Shown here piece after piece: positions 29,461 to 42,339 of a stretch of DNA of 64,000 nt. The notes under the pieces were generated by a model. The model saw only the letters and a list, made by a program, of their open reading frames with translations, was not told the DNA's origin and did no database searches. This stretch comes from Gavia stellata (taxonomy: Eukaryota; Chordata; Aves; Gaviiformes; Gaviidae), in assembly GCF_030936135.1 (NCBI RefSeq), contig NC_082620.1:3906001-3970000 (forward strand). The letters are read 5' to 3'. Positions within the stretch are counted from its first letter, which is position 1; each line of letters begins with the position of its first letter. Made by a program: the position numbers and the translations under genes.

Positions 29461-32400
29461 TGACATCAGTATGGGTCGGTGTGCTTCTTTGGGGAGAGTG
29501 TGGGGGTGGAAAGAGAGATCCTGAAAGTTTGCTGTGCTTGTCAGAACACATCCCGGAGCGCTCTGTAGTTGATCTGGCTTCCTCTCTCCCTTGTCTCTAG
29601 GGATGACAAGTTATCATCAAAAATAAGCTCTGAAGAGTGATCCCATTGCATGTTTTGTATTGTAACCTGGCTGCATAATAGCTCCAGCTTCTGTCATCCT
29701 CTGTGCTGCAGAAGTCAGTACCTTCTATCCAAGCTATTCCCTAGTCCAAATGCTGCCTCGGGTACAGCTTTCCAAGCTGTTTTCTAGCTGCCCGTCTCCC
29801 TGCTGGTGTCACGTAATTCCCGTCAATCACTGGGCCCGTTCAGCTGCACCATCCTTTCTTCTGCAAAAACTGCGGTGGCTTAGTGGCTCCAGGGGCCTGG
29901 ACCAAGTACTGAACTCGAGCTGAGCAGGCTGGGAACAGTCGCTAGGTGGCATCAGGAGAAGACAAAAAAGCTCCTTCTGAGGGAAGCTTTTTGGCTTGCT
30001 AAGAGAAAGCTAGAAGGAGCGGACTTTTGCAGAGGTTGGGGTTGGGCTTTACCGTAATTGTGACCCTACAGATAGCGTAAGTGGTGCAGCCACTGCGTGC
30101 TTACACCAATGGACTTCTGTGGTGTCAGTACCAACGCTCCTGCTTTCTCCCCTTTCTGATGAGAATTACCACTTCTTTCCCAATGCCCCCTTCTACTACC
30201 AGTATCAGTACAGGTTCTTTGTGGTCATAAGGGTTTGCAAAGCATTGCTAAGCTGCAGAGCTGAGTCTGGATCTCCTTTGTATTCTTGTGTTGAGAAGAT
30301 GACACCCATTTTGTCTCTTAATTGTCTGGGTAACTTGTCTCCTTTCTCCCACAGCTACTGATTAGTTAGGGCTATTGAGGCATTTTCATTGCTCAGCTCT
30401 TGTATTTTTACTATAAAGAGCAGACCCATAAGGGAGGCTGGTTCTAGCTACTCCTGTTAAAATTGCTGTGGGACCTGAACCCCATTCAGCCCTTCATCCT
30501 TGACAGAAAACTACCTCTGGCACTTTCTCTCCCCTGGAATGGGAATCAAGACCAGGACTGTAGTCCAGGAAGGCCTTAAAGCAGCTGCCAACTAGTAACA
30601 AGTTCAAGCTTTCCACCCACCCTTGGTGAGTACAACAATGCCCAGGAGGGAAAGAGCTTCCTCAAACCTGTTACTAGCCTCCACACAGCTAATTACTCCT
30701 GTTTCTCTGAGCTCTCTCCAAATTTGTAAGTTCAGCGAGTGGCCAGTGATGAGAGCAGGAAGACAAGGCTGTTTGCCATCCAAGTCGCACATACTCTGTC
30801 CGTAGGGTCCTATATATAGTTTCTGAGTCACTCCAAATCACTGTTCTTTACAGGCAGTTTCACCTATTGCAAGGCACTGAAGTATTTGAAGACAGAGATC
30901 AGTGCCTCAACCAAGCATTCATTAACAATGCAGCAAGAGAGGGAGCAAGAGTTTGGGCACCTATAGCTAGTTCTATCTGAGCAGCTCTGAGCGCTTTATG
31001 ACTGTTAAGTCACCCCTGTGCCGAGAGCTGCCGCAAGGTCTACATGACGTTTACGCTGCCAGAATGGTATTTGGCATGGCAGTCATCTCTCAGGCAACTG
31101 TGTCTACAGATTGATTATCCCTTCCGCAAATGTATGAGGTCTGAGCTGTTATGCTTCAGGCTGCTATGGCCAAGGATGATGGGGACTGAAAAGAGGCTGG
31201 CAATTTGGGTAATGCCTGAGAGGAGAAAACTAATGGGACCTCATATAGAACTGAGCACTGAACACTCGAAAACTATCTTTGCAGTGTCTCCAGGTGGGCA
31301 ACTAAAATACTTGACTCACTTTTTTTGAGATTTAGCTGGCTTTTGCCCAAGGCTACTCAAGGAAGGGTGTTCATAAGCAAAGATCCACAAAGATGTTGTT
31401 TGTCTAGACGTGCTGCAGTCATGTTCCAGCATCTTATTAAGCTAGGAGCATATGAACAGGGATAGGCTTTGTCCCAAGTAACGTACAATGTAATATCAGT
31501 CGGAGCAGGTGGAGACAAGCGAGGGAACAGAGCCTGATGGGCTTTAGCACATCAACTGCTTAAGCCTCTTGGCGCCTTTTGAACTGTGTCAGACTCCTTG
31601 CTCTGTGCTTTACTCATTGAACTAACTCAATTTTTGACTTCAGAAAGGAGCTTAAAAAAATTAAGAGAAATCTCTTGCCTGTACCTCTTGAGCCCTTTCA
31701 GCCAGTTAATTGGCGTGAGTGTTGTATTCATCCAGAGCTAATGTTATCGAGGTCTGGCTGAATTATTGATGCAGCTTGGCTGGAGCAATAGACTGCTGAA
31801 GTAAGGATGACAATTCATCCTTCCTCAGAGAACAGCCACCTCAATAAGCAAACAGTCAAAAAAGTAATAGCAAGTGCCACCAAGTTCAGGGAGAGGAAAG
31901 TTCCTTTGATAAAATGGTGGGGGAAGACGAGGCAAAAGTGTGGACAAAAGCATGAAACAGCAGCTCAGGTCTAGTAAAAGACTCAGACAAAATGTTAAAA
32001 AGTGAGATGAGAAATTTAACCAAGTTAAATACTGAGAAGTCTAGGTGACACTCTTCCCTGGGCATGCATGGGATGGAGTTAAGTGCTTTTAAAATATGCA
32101 AAAAGTGGGGAATTAGAGCCGGGGAATCTCAATTATAGCACAGTGATGTGTGAAACAGGTAAAGGCGAGGGGGGATTATTACGAATGATAGACATCTCAG
32201 TGGCAGGCCTTTCAAGGGTGCCAGTTCCTGGGGCTTGAAGTGCGGGTGGTGAGGACCGAGGGCTGGCTGGAGCAGGGACCCCGCAGGAGGGGGCTGCCCT
32301 CTCCTTGGTACTGAACGGCTGCTGCAGCAGCCCACGGCCGGGCACCTCCGGGAAGGAGTTTGCCTAACAAAGCTAATTCTGTGTGCCAGGGGTAAGGGCA

Positions 32401-35400
32401 AGATGATGTATGCGATGACCCCGCATGTGTTTCATCCCCCTTCAGCTGTAGGAGAGGAGTAACCAGAACCCCATGCTATATGGAGCGCGTGAATTCCTGT
32501 TTAAAGCTCTCCCAGCCGAGCAGTCCCTTCTGCAGTGCTGACAGTCTCGCGGTCCCGTGTGTTAACGTCCCTGGTGAGCTCTTTCTGACTGAATTCCCAC
32601 AAGGCGCAGTGCATATGCGATCCCTCAGGAAATCCAAATGGTAAAGAAACGTTTCCGTCCAAGTCTTGTCCAGCCAATCTTGCCACCAATGGGATGAGTC
32701 TGTTGTTACAGAGGTCATGTCATGTGTCAGTAGGCAGTAACCACAGGAGTTCTCAGCCTGCTTCACAGCCTGAAATGCCTCCTACTTGGAGCCAGGCAAA
32801 ACATTTTCAGTGGAAAATGGAGGTATTTTGAAATAGAAGTGTTTCATAGCACGTAGTTATTTTTGAGGAACATTTTTGGTGGAATAACCAAAATGTTTAA
32901 CTTTGCATGCATTTTAAAATAACAAAAGGTTTTGAGCATACCACTGAAGCGTTACACTCACCCTCCCTTCATCCTCCTGCAGTCCCTTTGGGGTCGACAG
33001 ACAGAGAAGGTAGCACAACTCCCCCCACTCCACCTCCCTAGAGAGCTGTAACAGGCTTGTAGTCGTGCATGCTCTGACAGCAGCATCCCTGCGGTACTCC
33101 CTTCCTCCTCCTTGCACCTGCTCTGCAGCTCTTATCAGAGATGAGTGGGAGCAGTAGGCTCCAGCCCACGCTCACTCAGTCTATTCCTTCGGTTTGTTAG
33201 ATTAGTGCCAATGAAAAGCCGTGCCTGGAACGGCCACCTGCATGCTTCTCGGAGGCCCCTGGGGAGCGCAGTGCGAGGGAATACTGCAAGCCTGGCCTGA
33301 TAAATGAGCTGTGATTTCAGGCCCGTGAACAAATTGGTTTCCCCTTCAAAGAAGGCTCACAACTGTCAGCTGACTATTGCTTTATTTATTGCATTGGCCT
33401 TTGCAACTGGGGACTCTTGAGGGCAGAGAGAAAGGGTTCCGATGACGGGAAAGCAGAAGCATTTGAACCCTTCCTTCAGCTGCAGCTGAGTGCCTCACCT
33501 TTGGGAACCCGTCGTTGTTCTGGAAGCCTGATGCAATTCTGCTACATGATTCAAGACATGGCGATCTGAACCCAGACCAGGCAACAAATGGGCAGAAGAT
33601 GGCAAATATCCAGGCCATAGAGGAAAGCAATTGAGAAATTACCTCATTCCTTAATGTGGCATTTGGTGCCAGACATAGTCTTAGCTTTTGTATTCCAGCA
33701 CTGCCCAGTCTTCAGTGCTGTACAGACACACGGAGGAGGGGTCAGGGACCTCTTTCTTGAAAGATAAAACCTCTCCCATTGCATGTTGCTTGTGCACCCT
33801 TAATCACAAAAAGATGGAGGTTGTCTTATGTGATTGCGTAAGCATCTTCTACTGTACTTCTGAACCCACTCTGCATCCCTGCTGAAGCCACGCTAACTGT
33901 GAGCCAAAATCCTTGGATAGCCAGGCCTTTTCAAGTTACTGTACGCTGACCTTCCTTCTGGAGCATCCCCGCCCTTACCAGGTCCCCATGGATGTGTTCA
34001 CGGGTGTGCTGATTTCAGATAAATCTGCCTTCACTGTAAAGTGGTAGAAACCCACTCAGACCATGTGCAACTCCAGACAGAAGAGAGCATCAAGGAAGAC
34101 GACTTCTAAAGGAGGTGAGTCAGATAACAGAGAGAGAAAGTGGTAAGAGGAAATCAAGGAAATAATTGTCAGAAATGTTTATTCCTCCAAGGGAAGACCT
34201 TTAACTTTTCCTTTGCAGAGTGATAAGCATTTAAGAGTTGGCAAAAAAAATAATTGGGGCCCTCTTAAAGGTCAGACAGCCAATGCAACAGGGAATAGGG
34301 AACAGTAGGAATGAAGGAAAATCCTGGTGCTAGGTGTTGAACTCTTTCCAGTTACTAAAAAGAGCAAATTTTATCACCACAGAATTATTTTATTTCCTTT
34401 GAAGAAGGAGATGATGCTATAGCCTATGATGGGGAGATGGTCAGCAGTGGTGGCAGCAGAACCAGCAGAACCCCTCTGCAAAGGGGCCAGAGGCCCAGAG
34501 CTTGAGGAGGACAGACTAATGTAGGGGAAGCAGCAGAGGGAATGTGAGGAAAGGGAAGGGCACTGGGGAAGATGGAGGAATCTGGAAAAGAGGCATCTGA
34601 TATTGAGGGATGCTGTAGCAGAGCCCAGAGGGCACTTGTTTGGATTTAGAGATCCTGTCCTACTGTGGGCACTAGAGTGTAAGTGCTTTGATGTGTCCCT
34701 ATTCCCTCCCTCCCAGCTGTGAAGAGACACCCAGCCTTGCCCGGGCTAGAAGTACAGGTTTTGGCTGTGCTGTGCTTGACAGCAGGGCCACAGGTTTGGT
34801 GCTGGCAGAAACTCCCTCCGAAGCCAACCCCCGCAAGAGGTAACAATTATTTTATTACTGCCCTTTAATCCCAGGACAGATTCACGGCAGCCTGGTCACT
34901 GTTTACATCCCTGTGGGCCTCCCCAGAAGCTGATCTCTGGCTCAGCACATCATCCCTTTTTTGGTAGAAGAGCATTGTCATACTTGTGACCCCATTTGCT
35001 CAATGAAGCTTTATAGAAAACAGCCCGTTCAGAAGGCAAAGCTGCAAATAAAACTGTATTTATTAGAACAAGCAGTTTGGTTAGACCAGATGGCCCCCAG
35101 CATGGATACCTGGCTGCACTGCTTCTGCTGTCTGTCTAGCTTTTGGGCTAGTAGGCCCACGAGGTTTAGTCCTGCCTCATAACCAACAGTACGGGATTCA
35201 CCTTCTGCCTGCCTGTCAGCCCAGGCACATCACACACTCACAGGTACCTGCCCTTTGTTCCTCTTGAGCAACCAAGTGTGCTTTCTCCATTTGCTATTCT
35301 CCCGTTTTTACCTCTCCTGGAGCAAATCAGCTGCGGGTCATTTGGCAAGTCCCTGTGATTTGTCTGCTTGCTGGAGCCTGGTACTTCACTGGTCTCTGTC

Positions 35401-36960
35401 TCGAGCCGCAGACTGGCTGGGAAGTGTTTGACAGAATCCATTACGAAGGGCGAACACAGCAATTCTGGTAAACTAGCAAGATCAATTTAAAAGGAAACAT
35501 AATGTTTCATCTGAAACCGGTGCATGGAAGCCAGCTCTCACAAGGGGGGGGGGCGTGAGAAATAATGAGGTTACAAAGTTTTCTGAGGAAAATTCATTTC
35601 TAGAAATTGCTAGATTGTCACCTTTCCCCACAAGTCCATATGACTCAGAAGAGGTTTTTTCTTTCTATCTTTCAGTGAGACAATCCAGCATTGATTTTCA
35701 AATATGCATGGAAGTGATGGCATCTCTTCCCTCAAGAGCATCCAGGGGGGTGTAACAGGCATTAGAAACTGGATTATCAACAGGCAAAGCTTCATCATGC
35801 TGTTTCCAGGATCTGGTAAGCGGTAGAAGTGGGGAATAGGTTTTTCTGCCTTCTGTTCTTAGTTCTGCCACAGCATCCCCTTAGCCAAGTCACCTCCCTG
35901 TGGGGTTTTTTAATGTGCTAAATTAGGATAACAATTTACCTTTTGACTGTCGTTCGTTGTTAGGGTCAGAAGAGAACTTGCCCTGAGGCGAGTGCTTCTG
36001 GAGAAAGGGCTAGTGGTGAGATGGGATCTTAGCTCTGTCTCCGCATCTCACAGGCATGTGACAGTGGATGCCATCCCCGCATGCTGGGGACAATGCAAAG
36101 CAGATAGCAGTGCTTAATAGCACCTTCTGCTGGCCGACCAACCAATCTCACTGGTAGGACAGCATTTTGGGCAAAGGGAGAAACATTATTAATAACTGCT
36201 AACCAGAGATCAGAAATGGTAGGAAATTATTCCAAGCAGCCTGCGGTCAGTGCCAGCATACCATGAGCCTTTTTCTGAAGCCTCACTGAGCAGAGCAGCT
36301 CCAGCTCTGACCAGCCTTTCAGTACTTTGTTTTCCCTTTAATACATTTAAACCCAACATATCCAAGTCAGGATTCACTGTGGTGACCTATACTTCTGGGA
36401 TAGGTTCAAGACGTATTGAAACAATAGTAGGAGCAAAAACCAATAACCTCCAACTGGCTTCCAGGTAGTCTTACGTACATTTGCAAGACAGATTATATTA
36501 CTGCACAGCTGCAGCCTGTGTCCCCATGTTACCATAAAGGGAAAGCCAGGCATGTTGGCGTTCCGCAGTGAGATGCATCACTGGATGCAGAGATCCAGAT
36601 CCAAATACCCCTAGAGTCTGGAGCTGTTTGGACACATAGGCTGAGGGTCCAAGCCCATATCTAAGTACCGGTGGCCAGAAGTTTTGCCTCTTCCCTCTGA
36701 ATCACCCAGCATTGGCCAGAGGTTTGTGCAAGCTGGTGGCCTATTCTATCTAATACTATGTTCCCAAGCAGAATTCAGCTAACTAGAAGAGGCACAGATA
36801 GTGCCTACAATTTCTCGGGGTGAAGAAATAGCATGTTAGTGGAGAGTCCCAAACCTTTGCTTCCTCAGTCTCTGCAGGTCTGGCACATGGAAAGCCCAGA
36901 GGCACTGAAGTATCCCACTCAAGCAGCCAAGTGTTAACAACCTCTCCAAAGTCTAATTTG
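29461..36960. other. SRM-CORT intergenic region, no gene recognised
   Basis: About 7.5 kb in which I recognise no coding exon, RNA gene or young transposon on either strand. Open frames here are short, have no conserved motif and lack matched splice sites. There is a weak MIR-like remnant at 35845-35945. Regulatory elements for CORT could lie here, but none can be shown from sequence. Confidence 0.55.
35845..35945 (+). repeat. Possible MIR-like SINE remnant
   Basis: Contains TTCTGCCAC, CCAAGTCACCTCCCTGTG and a following AGGATAACAAT in the order of the MIR core and tail, with several mismatches. Weak. Confidence 0.35.
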
Positions 36961-36983
36961 CCTTTGATATAGACTTAATTGTT

Positions 36984-37020
36984 TGCGTCACCCACTGGGC
37001 TAGGGGGAGGGCTATAAAAG
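36984..37020 (+). promoter_or_regulatory. CORT: CORT core promoter: CRE-like half site and TATA box
   Basis: TATAAAAG at 37013-37020 lies about 95 bases upstream of the CORT start codon. About 25 bases before it is TGCGTCA (36984-36990), a CRE-like half site, preceded by TTAATTG. Somatostatin genes use a TATA box with an upstream cAMP response element, so the arrangement fits the family. The transcription start is predicted near 37045. Confidence 0.7.
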
Positions 37021-37114
37021 GGGCTGCAGCCATTGTCTGAGGCAGAAGAGAGCCCAGAAACAGCTCCCTCTCCCAGTCTTCCTAATTCAGCACAGTAGTC
37101 ACAGCCTGTACATC

Positions 37115-40100
37115 ATGCAGCTGGTGGCCAGCCTGGTGTCCGTTCTGCTGCTGGTGTGGAGCATGAGAGCCACTGCACTGCCCGGAGAAGAGAGACTCGC
37201 AATACAGAACGCTAGGGTGAGTGTAATGCACCCTGGGCAGGAGCTGGGGGAGGTGGGAGCACGCAGGAGCAGGCTGGAGCCAGGGGAGGGTTAATAAGGG
37301 CAATCAGGCTTTACCTGATGCAACCAACTCTTCCACCCCTCTATATTCCAAGGCACTACAGCTTCATGCACTGCTGAAGCACGGGCTGTTACTACAGCTT
37401 ACTAGCCAGTTTATTTAGGAAAGGTACAGGGCAGATGCCAGAGAGCTGCAAAAGTGAAGTCTGAGCTAAGCAAAAACTGGCAAAAAGAACAGAGCAGAGG
37501 GGAGAGGGAAAAGGAGAAAATAGTATTGCTGGAAGAGTGCAGCATGAGAGAATAAAGCAGAGTACTAGGGAGGGAGAGAAAAGATACGTAATTGGTAAAA
37601 TGATCAAGGGAGATGATATTTTAAATAGGACTCATGGGAAGGACAAATGTGTAAAAGATGGGTTCAGTAGGAAAGTAACAGAGGAATAATAAATGAAGTA
37701 ATTATATCAGAATAAAATTGCTTTTTCCAGAGTAGTATTCACAAGGGGAGTTATACTGACATAGTTCTGCTAGAATAATTACACTCTGAACCAGCACAGC
37801 TCTATGCAGTGGCAGAACTTATTATAGCAATATAATTATCCTACCAACTGGCAAAACTCTAATATTATAATGGCTATAGCACTGTAACAACTTTGTTTTG
37901 CTGGACTATTTTCCTAAGAGGCCAAAGGGGTAGGAAGCAATAGCATAATATAATCACAAGCAAGTGCTCTGTTCTGCTTGCCCTCGCCCCACAGTTTCCT
38001 CACCTGCGTGTTCCTTGCCATCCCTGAGGTTCCTCTGAGCTGTGGTTAGTCACCCCGCACTCTGCCCGTCCAGTTCACAGCTGTATCCGTAAGGCTGCTG
38101 TTATTTCAGTCCTGCGGAGGAGCTACCCAGGGAAGTGAAGGATCCCAGCGTGGGTTTCAAAGGCACTAACTTCTCCTTTGCGCATATCCACATCATTTTT
38201 TCTGTCTTAGCGTTGACTCCAGCTCATCCATCAGTGTCTTACTGCTTCAGGAGTGGGCTCACATACCATTAACAACAAAACTGGCTGCGAGAAAGAAACG
38301 TATACAGTATGAGGTGCTAGGGGTAGCATTCTGTTAGAGATCAGGGCTTCTGCAGCTGGCTGGGATTAACCCTTCTGGGGATAACTGTAAACTTTCAGCT
38401 GTACATTCTTACACTAACAAATCCAGTACTTAAAAAGTAAACACTTTCTGGTGCAAATCCTAGCTGCTGGGGAAAAAAGAAACAAGTTGTAGGGAATAAA
38501 TTGGTAAATAAGGCTTTAGTAAAAATGAATTCAAGTGTAATGACTCTTAGTCTTCTACACGCTGTTGCTTACAAAATAATGATATAATTATAATAGATAC
38601 AATGATTCTCTTTAGACCATTCTACAAACTGAAAAATTGTTAAATACTGATGAACCAATCCCTACAGTCACCACTGCTGTAACTCAGACAAATGTTTTAA
38701 GTATGAAGAACATTGGGATTGTACATATAAACCACCATAAAATGCATAACAATGCAAAAAAAAGATCTGTGCATTCTGATGCACTGGTGGGTATAGTACA
38801 GGGAATTGAGCCCAGAGGTGTACCACAACCCACCCATGCTAAGATCTCTAGCTGCTGCCAAAGAGTCTTCATCTTTTGCAGCTTGGGAACAGCTATAAGC
38901 AGAAAGGATGTTAGCAACGGATTAGTGCAGGGGAAGAGCTGCCTAGTTCACGAACAGCCACAGCCGATCATGCGTAAGGAGTATCCCCCAAGAGCAGGCT
39001 GAGCTTCGCCTTCCCCACCCGAGTCTGAAGCTGCTGTCTCTGCTTGGAGCAGGTTATTTCAAAACATAGCACTTACAGCTAGGAAAGAAGCTTACGAGGA
39101 AGACATCGCCCAGGAGACGCATTTAGCTGGGTTCCCCAGTCGCAGTCCATCTCCCAAAGGCTCAAAACATTTCTGTACTTGCAGCACAGGAGTAGGAATT
39201 GGGACAGGCACAAGCTGGCTTTTGTCTTTTCTTCTGCTACAAACATAGCATGTCATTTTTCTGTGCCTCAGTTTCTCTTGTGTGGAAGCAGGGTTGGTTA
39301 ATAGAGCTAAGAAAGTGATTTAAAAATATCCATAAACATTCTATACTGTAAACTCAAAATAATTGCTGCTGCCTGTATTTATCCATCTTTTGAGTTGCTC
39401 ACCAACTCGTCCTTAGCGGATGCTGGTGCTGACAGAGCCAGTGGATAGATACAGCAGTCCCAGCACTAAACATGGATTTGTGAGAAGTGACGTGGAAATG
39501 TGCTTCCAAGATTCCCATCTGCATGGGAAACAGGATCTGTTCCTGTCAAACCATCCATCCCAGCTTGTCCGGTACCAGCTGTCTCCGCTAATGAGTCACA
39601 GAGACCAGGAATAGTCAGGCAAGAGGTAATTCCTCAGATTTGCTGGATGTAAAGTTAAGAGAAACAGCGTAACTCACAGCTGGTTACTGATGGAAATCCC
39701 TCAAGCCCCGAACCACAGGCTACACTCTTTTGTATGCTGCTATGGCAAAGGGATGGAGCTCCGCAGCTCCTCTTTCATTATGCCTTCCCCCAAGGTCAGG
39801 CTATTGAACTACAGGTTCTTGTTCTTGAAATACAAGCTGCCTGTCTTCACTGATTAAATATTTTGCTCCAGATACTTAGGGTGTCTCTCCCCACCAACCC
39901 AGCCCTCTCCTTTGTTACGTTTCATTCTCAGCATTTTATGGAGGGTTGCAGCCCCTGGTGCACTTAATTTAATATTGCTTAGGACTCCGTGCCTCTTCCC
40001 CGACCTTCCCGCAGCAGATGCTGGGCAGTCAGAGTAGTGAAGGGAGCATGGGCTTACTAGGAGAGAAGGCAGTTTGGCATTCAATGAAATTTAATTAGTG

Positions 40101-40641
40101 CAGGCAGCAAGGGACTTTACAGCCAATTCATGCTTGTTTGTTAGCAGCTCTTTTCCAGCTATAACACGGCACGTGTGCCTCTCCCTGTCCAGCTGGACAG
40201 GGAACAGGAGAAGGGAGGAGTGACCTCTGTAGCCGCAGATTCCTCAGCTCCAGCACAGCTCTGCCAACGGGAGAAGCATCGTCTCCAAGGACGGGGCACC
40301 AGGGGAGGCAGGGAAACGAGAAGGGACCCCATGGAGGGTGCTCGCATCCTGCAACAACCCCCTGCCTCGATGGCCGTGGGGGAAAGGGCCTCTGTCCATC
40401 ACTTTCCCCTGCTCTCTGCCTGCAGGAACAGAGCACAGTCCGGAAGGATGCCATCCTGAAGATGCTGGCGGGGCTGCTGGACAGCGTGGACGTGGGGCGC
40501 GAGGCGGCCTCCCCAGATGTGGAAGAGGAGGGCAAGCTGGAGGAGGAGCGGGCGGTGCTGGGGCGGCTCACCCAGCTACCGCAGCGGGACCGCAAGGCCC
40601 CCTGCAAAAACTTCTTCTGGAAAACCTTCACCTCCTGCTAG
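37115..40641 (+). CDS. CORT: Preprosomatostatin-2 / cortistatin, complete
   Basis: Secreted neuropeptide precursor of the somatostatin family, acting on somatostatin receptors. Two exons, 37115-37216 (34 codons) and 40426-40641 (71 codons plus TAG), give 105 aa; the 3.2 kb phase-0 intron is GT-AG. Residues 1-21 form a signal peptide ([21 protein letters not shown]), followed by an acidic propeptide. Arg-Lys at 90-91 releases [14 protein letters not shown] (92-105), [Pro2]somatostatin-14, with a C94-C105 disulfide and the FWKT receptor-binding core. Arg81 is a possible monobasic site for a longer form. Pro at position 2 marks the SST2/cortistatin branch rather than SST1, which has Gly. The C-terminus is Cys, as in non-mammalian SST2, without the extra Lys of mammalian cortistatin. 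The short two-exon form is typical of the family. Confidence 0.95.
37217..40425 (+). other. CORT: CORT intron
   Basis: This 3.2 kb intron starts AGG|GTGAGT and ends CTCTCTGCCTGCAG|GAA. The middle (37600-39400) is A/T-rich and the last few hundred bases are GC-rich. It contains a weak MIR-like remnant (39240-39350) and an unsupported 121-codon open frame at 38637-39002. No nested gene was recognised. Confidence 0.7.
39240..39350 (+). repeat. Possible MIR-like SINE remnant in CORT intron
   Basis: TCTGTGCCTCAGTTTCTC matches the MIR core; the flanks are eroded. Confidence 0.35.
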
Positions 40642-40770
40642 TGCTGCCCTGCCGGGCCGCCTGCCCGCAAACAACCCCCCCACCCCTCCCCTCGGCCGCC
40701 CTGTCCCCCGAGCTCCCTTCCTTTTCTTCTCCACCCTTGAGAATAAAGCATGGCGCCTCGGGGACTTGTC
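40642..40770 (+). other. CORT: CORT 3' untranslated region
   Basis: Short 3'UTR ending just past AATAAA at 40742-40747, which is followed by a T/C-rich GACTTGTCTCTGCCTCTCTG element. Confidence 0.75.
40742..40747 (+). terminator. CORT: CORT poly(A) signal AATAAA
   Basis: Canonical signal 101 bases after the CORT stop codon, giving a compact mRNA typical of somatostatin genes. Confidence 0.8.
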
Positions 40771-42339
40771 TCTGCCTCTCTGTGCCCCTCTGGGCTGGGC
40801 CGCGGTGGTGTGGGGCGTGCACAGCCGCACTGGGGAAGGCAGGGGGCCCGGCTGTGCGGGGGCCCTCAGGAGCCATTGGAGGCGGCGGCCATCTTGCAGG
40901 GTGGCCATGGCGGGCGGCGGCCATTTTGGAAAGGGGCTTCGCAGTGTCGAGGGGCCGAGGGTGTGCGGTGGGGCTGTGGTGGGGGCTGAGGCTCTCTCCC
41001 CCGCTGGGAGCAGCCCCACGGTGGGTGCAGGGGCGCAGCTGCCCCCTCAGCCTCTGAGGGACCAGGTGGGTGTGCGCATCCCCGCTGTGGTGGGGTGGGC
41101 AGGGTGAGGGCCCAGGCGCTGGGCAGCAGGGGTTGTGCCCCATGGGGAGGGCCCTCTGGGCTAGCCCTTGGTCAGGACAGGGTGCCGTGCCACAGTCTGG
41201 AGAGGATGGTTTGGTTCTGGGCATTTGGGAGAGCAGTCCTCTGTGCTCCTTTCCACCTCGGCTGTGACTTGGGGGTGGCTGGGTGAAGCACCCAGGCAGT
41301 GCTTTGCAGGGGGGGAGTGTGTGGGGAGTGCGTGAGCATTCTCTGGGGGATGCTGGACTTGTGAGGGGGGGAGATGTGCCTAGAGCCTGGCCTGCTCTTG
41401 GTTTGACAGCAGGTATCTCCAGAGCAGTTCCCCAGGTGATCTGGGGCTGCATGTGCATCTGAAATGCTGGGCTCTGCAGCTGGAACTGAGGGAAATAAAC
41501 CGGCTGTGATCCTGGGGCCAACAGCTCTGACTCAGCTCTGCTTCTCATGATGTCTTGGTGTCTTGTCATGTTGCTTAAAAAAACAAAAATGAAACACCTG
41601 ATTTCTATTAGTCATCTTCTTGGGTGCCATTTGGTGTTTGGAGAGTAGTAGGGCCTGTTGTTTTATCTCTTTTGGCTTGCTGAGGAGCTTTTTTGAACCT
41701 TAGTTTTAGAACTGACAGGTACTGTAGAGATATGTTTGAGTTCAGCACAGATATTTCTCTCTAAAGGAGACTGCTGAGGCCTTGCTCCCACATGCTGGCA
41801 AGAAAAAAAGGTATGAAATTCAGTTGCTCTATTTGCTTTAATTCTTATCATTAACAAGTTGTGTTTCGGAGCTATATTACATTGCTGGGAATGACCACAC
41901 AAAATCGCATACTTCAGCTGTATGTTACTGAGCCTGTGTCCAATGCCTGACTGGCCACTGGTGAGAACTAGAAGGTTGTTATTTGTAATGGCCTGCTTTT
42001 GAACCTTTACATTTTGTTTTTGGAGGCCAGTGACCATGAGGTCTCTCATCTCAACAGCAGCATTTTGGATTAATCAGCAGTCAGCCTGTTTTCTTACAGT
42101 TGAAGTAATGCTTCCAGCTCCCCCGCTCTCCCTGAATAATGAGTGATACAACCACTCTGGCACCTAGATGGGCTGGCTTGCTGCTGCCACTTTGCTCTGT
42201 GTCAGGCTGCATTTTCATTGCGTCGTTTGCCATAGAAATTTCTGGCTGCGTGTCTCTGGCTTGCAGGAGGAGTTGGAGCCCTGTGGCTTGTTTTATTTTT
42301 CACTCCATAATGAAAAATAAGATCCTTGCTGGGGCAGCT

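Larger units (their letters stand above)
40440..41110. promoter_or_regulatory. CpG island over CORT exon 2, possible promoter of an unknown transcript
   Basis: The GC- and CpG-rich block begins in CORT exon 2 and continues about 350 bases past the CORT poly(A) site. It contains an inverted CCAAT box (ATTGG, 40875-40879) and two copies of a YY1-type motif on the minus strand (GGCGGCCATCTTGC at 40884-40897 and GGCGGCCATTTTGG at 40916-40929). These features are usual for housekeeping promoters, but no known gene starts here. It may be only a GC-rich coding and 3' region. Confidence 0.5.

Noticed and set aside
35081-35105. AGACCAGATGGCCCCCAGC, reminiscent of a CR1 3' region
   Set aside because: The match is too short, with no CR1 terminal octamers or further similarity around it.
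38637-39002. 121-codon open frame in the CORT intron
   Set aside because: No family motif, no splice sites matching the CORT phases and composition like the surrounding intron.
40628-41569. 313-codon minus-strand open frame after CORT
   Set aside because: It overlaps the CORT 3'UTR and CpG island; the translation is Pro/Ser/Arg-rich with no recognisable motif. It is kept only as context for the orphan CpG island.
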